Assembly: GCA_026394075.1 (NCBI GenBank) | Contig: JAPKYX010000091.1 | Location: forward strand, 1 to 47,327 | Direction: 5' to 3' | DNA length: 47,327 nucleotides | Origin: Acidobacteriota bacterium | Lineage (GTDB): Bacteria > Acidobacteriota > Terriglobia > Bryobacterales > Bryobacteraceae | Part shown: positions 42,207-47,327 of the stretch, piece after piece | How positions within the stretch are numbered: the first letter of the stretch is position 1 | Layout: each line of letters opens with the position of its first letter | Translations under genes and position numbers: made by a program | Notes under the pieces: generated by a model | Database searches by the model: none | The model's input: only the letters and a program-made list of their open reading frames with translations | Told to the model about the DNA's origin: nothing

Positions 42207-43505
42207 ATGGAACTTTCTCGCCGCGCGCTGCTGAAAAGCGCTGCTGTTGCTCCCGCTGCTCCGGCCGCCTTTGCCGCCAATGACCGTGTCCAGGTGGGTG
42301 TCATCGGTTGCGGTGCCCGCTCCCATGAATTGATGAACGCGCTGATGCAGCATCCCAGCGCCGTCATCACCAAGGTCTGTGATGCCTACAAGGGCCGCGT
42401 GGAGCGCGCGATGGAGCGCACCAAGGCCACGGCGGCAACGAATTGGCGCGCCATCCTGGACGACAAGTCGATCGATGCCGTCGTCGTCGCTTCGCCGGAC
42501 CACTGGCACAAGACGCACATCGTTGAAGCGCTGAAAGCCGGCAAGGATGTCTATACCGAAAAGCCGCTCACCTACCGGGTGGAGGAAGGCCTGGAGATCA
42601 TCGAGGCGGTGAAGGCCTCCGGCAAGATCGTGCAAGTGGGCAGCCAGGGCGTCTCGAGCGAAGTGCAGAACAAGGCCAAGCAGATGATCGCCCAAGGGCG
42701 GTTGGGCAAGGTCACCATGATCCGCGCCGCCTACAACCGCAACACGGCGGGCGGCGCGTGGATCTACCCGATCCCGCCCGATGCCTCGCCCTCGACGTGC
42801 GATTGGGAGATGTTCCAGGGGCCGGCCGCCAAGCATGCCTTTTCGCTCGAACGCTTTTTCCGCTGGCGCTGCTACAACGACTATTCGGGCGGCATCGCCA
42901 CCGATCTGTTCGTCCACTTGTGCACCACCATCCATTACCTGATGAACGCCCGCATGCCGTCACGGGTGGTGGCGCTGGGTGAGCTTTACCGGTGGAAGGA
43001 ATCGCGCGACGTACCCGATACGATCAACGCCATTCTGGAGTATCCGGAAGGCTTTACCGTGAATCTGAGCTCGACGTTCAACAACCAGTCCAGCCAGGAC
43101 GCCAGCTTCCAGTTCCTGGGCACCGAGGGGACGCTCTCCGTGGGTGACTCACTGACGTTTACGCCGGAAGCGCCGGAAGAGGACAATCGCTGGATTGTCG
43201 AAAGCTGGCCCTCCAAGTTGGAAGACGCCTACTATCGCGACGCCAAGGTCCGGGCGGCGGAGATGCCGGGGATGCGCGCGCCGAAGCTCCGTTCCGGTGG
43301 GGAAGTGTACCGGCAGGGTGGCCTGGAATCCACGTACACGCACTTCGGCCACTGGCTGAACGCCATCCGTACCCGCAAGGCGCATTGGGAAGACGCCACC
43401 GTCGGCCATCGCGCCGCGGCCTGCGCCCATATGGTGAACCAGTCCGCCCGCGAAAAGCGGATGGTGGAGTGGGATTTCGCCAAAGAGAACATCAAGCGCG
43501 CCTAA
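42207..43505 (+). CDS. Gfo/Idh/MocA-family oxidoreductase, Tat-exported
   Basis: NAD(P)-dependent oxidoreductase of 432 residues. A Tat leader (SRRALLKSAAVAPAAPAAFA) precedes the Rossmann fold (VGVIGCGARS, about 31-39), the catalytic Lys in TEKPL (residues 118-121) and the family C-terminal part (RWRCYNDYSGGIATDLFVHL). Such exported members act on sugars, commonly 3-keto or glycoside forms, with bound cofactor. The substrate is unknown. It begins at ATG 42207 right after a TATAAT and likely forms its own transcript ending at the terminator at 43559. Confidence 0.92.
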   Translation: MELSRRALLKSAAVAPAAPAAFAANDRVQVGVIGCGARSHELMNALMQHPSAVITKVCDAYKGRVERAMERTKATAATNWRAILDDKSIDAVVVASPDHWHKTHIVEALKAGKDVYTEKPLTYRVEEGLEIIEAVKASGKIVQVGSQGVSSEVQNKAKQMIAQGRLGKVTMIRAAYNRNTAGGAWIYPIPPDASPSTCDWEMFQGPAAKHAFSLERFFRWRCYNDYSGGIATDLFVHLCTTIHYLMNARMPSRVVALGELYRWKESRDVPDTINAILEYPEGFTVNLSSTFNNQSSQDASFQFLGTEGTLSVGDSLTFTPEAPEEDNRWIVESWPSKLEDAYYRDAKVRAAEMPGMRAPKLRSGGEVYRQGGLESTYTHFGHWLNAIRTRKAHWEDATVGHRAAACAHMVNQSAREKRMVEWDFAKENIKRA

Positions 43506-43558
43506 AACTCAGTCATCGTACGGAGCGCCTTCAGGTGTTCTGCGTAGTGCCATCAACT

Positions 43559-43583
43559 GACCCCGCCCTGTGCGGGGTCTTTT
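43559..43583 (+). terminator. Intrinsic terminator after the Gfo/Idh/MocA gene
   Basis: Stem GACCCCGC / GCGGGGTC (8 bp) with loop CCTGT followed by TTTT. Separates the oxidoreductase gene from the Tad pilus genes. Confidence 0.85.
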
Positions 43584-43644
43584 GCTATCGGAACCCAACA
43601 AATTAGCCGAAGAACAAAGGTGAGAAGGAGTCTCAAAGATCGAG

Positions 43645-44076
43645 ATGCTCACCTGGGAACTTGGCGCTGCCTTAGTGGCCGGAACCGCGGCCATTGCGGA
43701 GGACTTGCGCCATCGCACCATCTCGAACTGGATCCCGATCACCGCGCTGGCGGCCGGGTTGACGCTGCACGTCTTCCGGACCGGACTTTCCGGGCTGGGC
43801 ACCAGCCTGGCGGGCGCGGCGTGTGGGTTTGCCGTCTTCTTGATCTTCTACCTGATGGGTGGAATGGGTGGCGGCGACATCAAGCTGATGGCGGGTTTCG
43901 GCGCCATCCTGGGTCCGTCACTTCTGTGGACGGCCGCTTGGTGGACGGCGATCATCGGCGCACTGGTGGCGCTGGCCGTGATCGTGGCCGTCAAAGACAA
44001 GACGAAACGCTCGATTCCCTACGCGCCGCCAATCGCGTTAGGGGCGTGGATCGCGCTGGCAGGTCAGGGAAGTTAG
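43645..44076 (+). CDS. cpaA: Prepilin peptidase, CpaA/TadV type (A24 family)
   Basis: Inner-membrane aspartic peptidase of 143 residues that would process Flp-type prepilins. The two catalytic Asp are Asp20 (IAEDLRHRTISN) and Asp78 in GGMGGGDIKLMAG. Four or five hydrophobic helices follow the usual order, and no methylase domain is present, as normal for CpaA. A ribosome site AAGGAG lies at 43625-43630, somewhat far (14 nt) from ATG 43645; no nearer start fits. First gene of the Tad-like operon cpaA-cpaB-cpaC-cpaE. Confidence 0.9.
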   Translation: MLTWELGAALVAGTAAIAEDLRHRTISNWIPITALAAGLTLHVFRTGLSGLGTSLAGAACGFAVFLIFYLMGGMGGGDIKLMAGFGAILGPSLLWTAAWWTAIIGALVALAVIVAVKDKTKRSIPYAPPIALGAWIALAGQGS

Positions 44077-44082
44077 CCGGAC

Positions 44083-45084
44083 ATGGATCGTCGCTTCATT
44101 ACGGTGTTGGGGGTAAGCCTGCTGTTTGCGCTGGTCGTCTCAGGCATCTTTTATCAACTCTCCAAGGGCGGTGGCGGCGGCGGCTCAACGGCGGCCGCCG
44201 AAACCAAGGATCTGGTGGTGGCCACCAAGCCGCTGACGGTGGGTTCCACGTTGAAGGCGGAGGACGTCAAGCTGATCAAGACTCCCGCCTCGGCCTTCCC
44301 CAAGGGGGGCTTCTCGAAATTGGAAGAAGTGGTGGACCGGCCCATCATCTCGAACATCCTCATCGATGAACCGTTGGTTGAAGGCCGCATTGCCGCCAAG
44401 GGTGCGGGCATGGGCCTGGCCCCCATTATTCCGACGGGCATGCGCGCCGTGTCGCTGAAGGTAAGTGACGTGGTGGGTGTAGTGGGCTTTGTGCAACCCG
44501 GCCTGCACGTGGATGTCCTGGTGACCGGCCGTCCCCCCAGGGCCACGGCTACGATGACGGCCACGGTACTGCAGAACATCACGGTGCTGAGCTCCGGCCA
44601 AGCGCTGGCCCCCGACACCAAGGGCCAGGCGATCAGCTATCAATCCGTGACGCTACTGGTGACGCCGACGCAGGCAGAGATCCTGACGCTGGCGCAAACT
44701 GAGGGCCATATTCAACTGGTGCTGCGGAACTCCAGAGACAGTGAGATCAAGCCGACGCCGGGCTCGGATGGCTACAAACTCTACGGCACCGCGGCTGATC
44801 GAGTGACGGCGGAGCGCATGGAGGGCCCCAATATCGACCTGGCCGAGCCAGTAGTGCCCAAGCCGCGCCGCCGCGCGCCCACGCCGAAGGCAGAGGCCAA
44901 GGTAAGCGCACCGTTTGTCCCTCGTCTGGTGCCCGAGGTGCCCAACGAGATCATCATGATCCGTGGCGATAAACGGACCACAGAAACAGTGGCCCCGGCC
45001 CGCCCCGGTGCCACGCGAAACCAGGCGCCCGTCGATCCGCCCCTCGACGGAACGCCTAATCCCAAACCTGAGGGGACTCCATGA
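44083..45084 (+). CDS. cpaB: Flp pilus assembly protein CpaB (RcpC)
   Basis: Membrane-anchored pilus assembly protein of 333 residues, thought to modulate the secretin. One N-terminal helix (about 7-25) and a Gly-rich linker are followed by the SAF domain (VATKPLTVGSTLKAEDVKLI...) and a RcpC-like part with VKVSDVVGVVGFVQPGLHVDVL-type features (here LKVSDVVGVVGFVQPG). A Pro/Arg-rich tail ends the protein. It starts 6 bp after cpaA and overlaps cpaC by 4 bp. Confidence 0.9.
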   Translation: MDRRFITVLGVSLLFALVVSGIFYQLSKGGGGGGSTAAAETKDLVVATKPLTVGSTLKAEDVKLIKTPASAFPKGGFSKLEEVVDRPIISNILIDEPLVEGRIAAKGAGMGLAPIIPTGMRAVSLKVSDVVGVVGFVQPGLHVDVLVTGRPPRATATMTATVLQNITVLSSGQALAPDTKGQAISYQSVTLLVTPTQAEILTLAQTEGHIQLVLRNSRDSEIKPTPGSDGYKLYGTAADRVTAERMEGPNIDLAEPVVPKPRRRAPTPKAEAKVSAPFVPRLVPEVPNEIIMIRGDKRTTETVAPARPGATRNQAPVDPPLDGTPNPKPEGTP

Positions 45085-46910
45085 AGCTATTGGCTGCATT
45101 TATCGTCTTAGTGGCCGCCTTTCCGGGGTATGCCGAAGATCCAGGCCCCGGAGCGGCCACGATCACCCGTACCAGCGCGCCGGCGCTCTCGACGGCGGAC
45201 CTGCGCGTCACCATGGGACGCAGTCTGTTGATCGACTATCCGCTGCCGATCCGCCAGATCTCCACCAGCGATCCACTGGTGGTGGACGCGGTGGCGGCGA
45301 CGCCGGAAGAGTTTCTGCTGCACGGCAAAAGTCACGGCACGGCCACGGTGGTGGTGTGGGCCCGCAGCGGCCAGCGCACCATCTACAACGTCACGGTGGA
45401 ACACAATGTCGACCCGATCAAGCAGCTGTTGAAGGAGACCTTCCCCCGCGAAGACATTCAAGTGCGGGCGGCCAAGGATGAGGTGACGCTGATGGGCCGC
45501 GTCAGTACGAAGGAAGTGTTTGACCGCGCAGCCGCGATTGCAACACCGCTGGCCAAGACGGTGGTGAATAATCTCCAGATCGAGTCGGCACCGGTCGCCA
45601 AGCAGATTGTGCTGCGGGTGAAGTTTGCCGAAATCAACCGCAATGCGGGCAGATCCTTTGCGGTGAACCTGGTTCCGCTGGGGACCGGCAACACCATAGG
45701 CCGCGTCACCACGGGCCAGTTCTCGGCACCGAACGTGACGATTGAGGGTGGTGAAACGCGCGTCGGCATCTCGGATGCACTGAACATCTTTGCGTTCCGG
45801 CCGGACCTGAACCTGATGACCTTTATCCGCGCCCTGCAAAGCGAAGGCCTCTTGCAGATTCTGGCGGAGCCCAATCTGGTAACCACCAGCGGCAAGGAAG
45901 CCAGCTTCCTGGTGGGTGGTGAATTTCCGATCCCCATGGCCCAGGGCGGTGCCACTGCGGGCGCCATCACGATCATCTTCCGCGAATTCGGCGTACGGCT
46001 GACCTTTAACCCGGTGCTGACCGATCACGGCACCATCAAGCTCTACGTGAAGCCGGAAGTGAGCACGCTTGACCTGTCGAACAGCGTCACCATCTCGGGC
46101 TTCCGGATCCCGGCCCTGGCCACGCGCCGCGTTGAAACCAACATTGAGCTGACACAAGGACAGAGCTTTGTGATCGGCGGCCTGATCGATGACCGCGTCA
46201 CCGAAACGATGTCGCGCATTCCGGGCCTGTCCAGCTTGCCGGTGCTAGGCGCGCTGTTCAAGAGCAAGGATTCCAGCCGCTCAAAAACCGAACTGGTGGT
46301 GATTGTGACGCCCGAGTTGGCCGAACCGCTGCCGGCCGGCACGCCATTGCCGACGCCCTACTTCCCCCGCGAAATGATGCCGTCGCTGAAGGCTCCACCG
46401 CCCGGCCCGGTCAGCACCAACCAAAGCCCGGCCCAGCGCAAAAAGGCTTCCGGCAGGAACAAGACCGTCGCGGTGGCCGCGGTACCCAAGATGACCATGT
46501 CGGCCGATAACACCAGCACCACTGGGGCGACTGGGACCACGATTGGGGCCACGGCGAGCACGGCAATGGCCGCTGCGGTCGCATCGGACCAGCCGGTGGC
46601 TCACTCTTCTTCGGCCCCCGCCCAAGATGCCGGGAAAGCTCTGGTGCCGGTGCCGCAATCGACGCCGCCGCCCACCGCTCCGCCAGTGGCCGCCGTGGAA
46701 CCTCCCGCACCGCCCACGCGAGGCTCCACTGTGGTCCGGGCGGCCCCGGCCCCCAAGCAGATCGCAAAACCGGAAGCGGTCCCCGGCATGCAGGCCGCCG
46801 CGCCCGGACCCGTAAAGTCAGACGCCGCGCCGGCGCCCTGGCGCATTCAAGATAGCGGGTTGAGCGCGATTCCGGGCTACCGCGCCAAACCCACCGTAAG
46901 GACTTGGTAA
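45081..46910 (+). CDS. cpaC: Tad pilus secretin CpaC (RcpA) with long Pro/Ala/Thr-rich tail
   Basis: Outer-membrane secretin of 609 residues. Signal peptide LLAAFIVLVAAFPGYA; pilus-formation N-domain (LLIDYPLPIRQISTSDPLVV); a BON-like domain (EVTLMGRVSTKEVFDRAAAIA); then the secretin core at about 175-420 (ALQSEGLLQILAEPNLVT, GEFPIPMAQ, FRIPALATRRVETNIEL, VPVLGALFKSKDSSRSKTEL-type end; here LPVLGALFKSK). A low-complexity Pro/Ala/Thr tail of about 185 residues follows from about 425, which is unusual for the family. Ends 4 bp before the TTG of the next gene. Confidence 0.9.
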   Translation: MKLLAAFIVLVAAFPGYAEDPGPGAATITRTSAPALSTADLRVTMGRSLLIDYPLPIRQISTSDPLVVDAVAATPEEFLLHGKSHGTATVVVWARSGQRTIYNVTVEHNVDPIKQLLKETFPREDIQVRAAKDEVTLMGRVSTKEVFDRAAAIATPLAKTVVNNLQIESAPVAKQIVLRVKFAEINRNAGRSFAVNLVPLGTGNTIGRVTTGQFSAPNVTIEGGETRVGISDALNIFAFRPDLNLMTFIRALQSEGLLQILAEPNLVTTSGKEASFLVGGEFPIPMAQGGATAGAITIIFREFGVRLTFNPVLTDHGTIKLYVKPEVSTLDLSNSVTISGFRIPALATRRVETNIELTQGQSFVIGGLIDDRVTETMSRIPGLSSLPVLGALFKSKDSSRSKTELVVIVTPELAEPLPAGTPLPTPYFPREMMPSLKAPPPGPVSTNQSPAQRKKASGRNKTVAVAAVPKMTMSADNTSTTGATGTTIGATASTAMAAAVASDQPVAHSSSAPAQDAGKALVPVPQSTPPPTAPPVAAVEPPAPPTRGSTVVRAAPAPKQIAKPEAVPGMQAAAPGPVKSDAAPAPWRIQDSGLSAIPGYRAKPTVRTW

Positions 46911-46914
46911 CACC

Positions 46915-47327
46915 TTGCCGGACTTTGACCTGGAATGCCTGTTCATCTGCCCTGACCGTGAGCTGGCCGACGCCTTCTTGAAGACCGTGCCGGCGCTGCG
47001 GACGTTTCAGGTATTGACGGACTTGAAGTCCTATCCCACTGAGCAGGCGCTGGAGATGCGGTTGCGGCAGATGAATCCGCAACTGGTCCTGCTGGATGTG
47101 GCCAGCGACCCGGCCGCCTCCGGGACCATCATCGAATACATCGTCCGGTCCCGCCCGGGAACGCAGGTGATCGGCCTGCATACGAGCAACGATTCGGAAG
47201 CGATCCTATCCAGCCTGCGGCGCGGGGCGATTGAGTTTCTCTACGCGCCGTTTGACCAGGGGATCCAGCGTGAAGCGATCAGCCGCATCCGCCGCCTGCG
47301 CAAGCCCACGCAAGTGGAGGAGCGGGA
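46915..47327 (+). CDS. cpaE: CpaE/TadZ-like protein, N-terminal receiver-like domain (3' end outside window)
   Basis: First 137 residues of a protein with a receiver-like start: strands with CLFICPDRELADAFL, QLVLLDVASDPAASG, TQVIGLHTSND and ILSSLRRGAIEFLYAPF. This matches the N-terminal domain of CpaE/TadZ, which normally continues into a MinD-like ATPase placing the pilus at a pole; that part is outside the window. The phospho-acceptor Asp may be in VLLDVAS. The start is TTG at 46915, with an AAGGA ribosome site about 12 nt upstream; no ATG fits the N-terminus. Order and 4-bp gap agree with a Tad operon. Confidence 0.75.
   Translation, partial: MPDFDLECLFICPDRELADAFLKTVPALRTFQVLTDLKSYPTEQALEMRLRQMNPQLVLLDVASDPAASGTIIEYIVRSRPGTQVIGLHTSNDSEAILSSLRRGAIEFLYAPFDQGIQREAISRIRRLRKPTQVEER

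Noticed and set aside
1-47327. tRNA, rRNA, CRISPR arrays, insertion sequences, prophage or att sites
   Set aside because: None recognised on reading; no transposase, integrase or direct-repeat arrays. Short RNA genes could be missed without a model search.

Overview
The window is GC-rich, almost fully coding chromosomal DNA that looks like an Acidobacteriota genome, most likely of the Solibacter/Bryobacter group. This is inferred from gene content: two very large TonB-dependent receptors with an N-terminal carboxypeptidase-regulatory-like domain, two pairs of PSD1-type cytochrome/DUF1549/DUF1553 proteins with DUF1501 proteins, DUF1080, ThuA and secreted beta-propeller proteins, plus a Tad pilus locus. 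No rRNA, tRNA, CRISPR array, insertion sequence or phage gene was seen.

Layout. 1-2966 (minus): an S9-family peptidase cut by the window edge, behind an aldo/keto reductase. 2987-4123 (plus): a DUF362 protein. 4144-7756 (minus): accessory genes, namely HicA-HicB followed by an unknown zinc-motif/HNH-like gene, a serine hydrolase, a ThuA protein, and a VapC toxin with a small antitoxin. 7848-12458 (plus): PSD1, DUF1501 and DUF1080. 12556-13757: a Tat-exported aldo/keto reductase and an orphan HicB-like gene. 13770-23363 (minus): a four-gene operon of TonB-dependent receptor, beta-propeller, PSD1 and DUF1501.

23630-32313 (plus) is a six-gene, mostly overlapping operon: sodium/solute symporter, secreted beta-propeller, two DUF1989 proteins (formerly urea amidolyase-associated proteins 1 and 2), a biotin-dependent carboxylase and an allophanate hydrolase. 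It would usually be labelled urea degradation, but the two DUF1989 proteins and an Asp at position 676 of the carboxylase point to guanidine: guanidine to carboxyguanidine to allophanate to ammonia and CO2. The operon is divergent from the receptor operon, and each carries one of two paralogous beta-propellers.

32367-33416 is a secreted esterase. 33512-39868 (minus) is a phosphonate operon: OPA-type MFS transporter, TIGR03364/PbfD-like FAD oxidoreductase, phosphonatase (PhnX-like) and its own TonB-dependent receptor. Its first gene starts head-to-head with an alkaline-phosphatase-superfamily hydrolase, the two ATGs sharing the bases CATG. 40796-43505 holds an amidase and a Tat-exported Gfo/Idh/MocA oxidoreductase. 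43645 to the end is the start of a Tad pilus operon (cpaA, cpaB, cpaC, cpaE-like).

Several plus-strand genes have a TATAAT-like hexamer exactly 6 nt before the ATG, which suggests leaderless transcripts. All functional calls come from reading motifs and gene order; no database search was possible.
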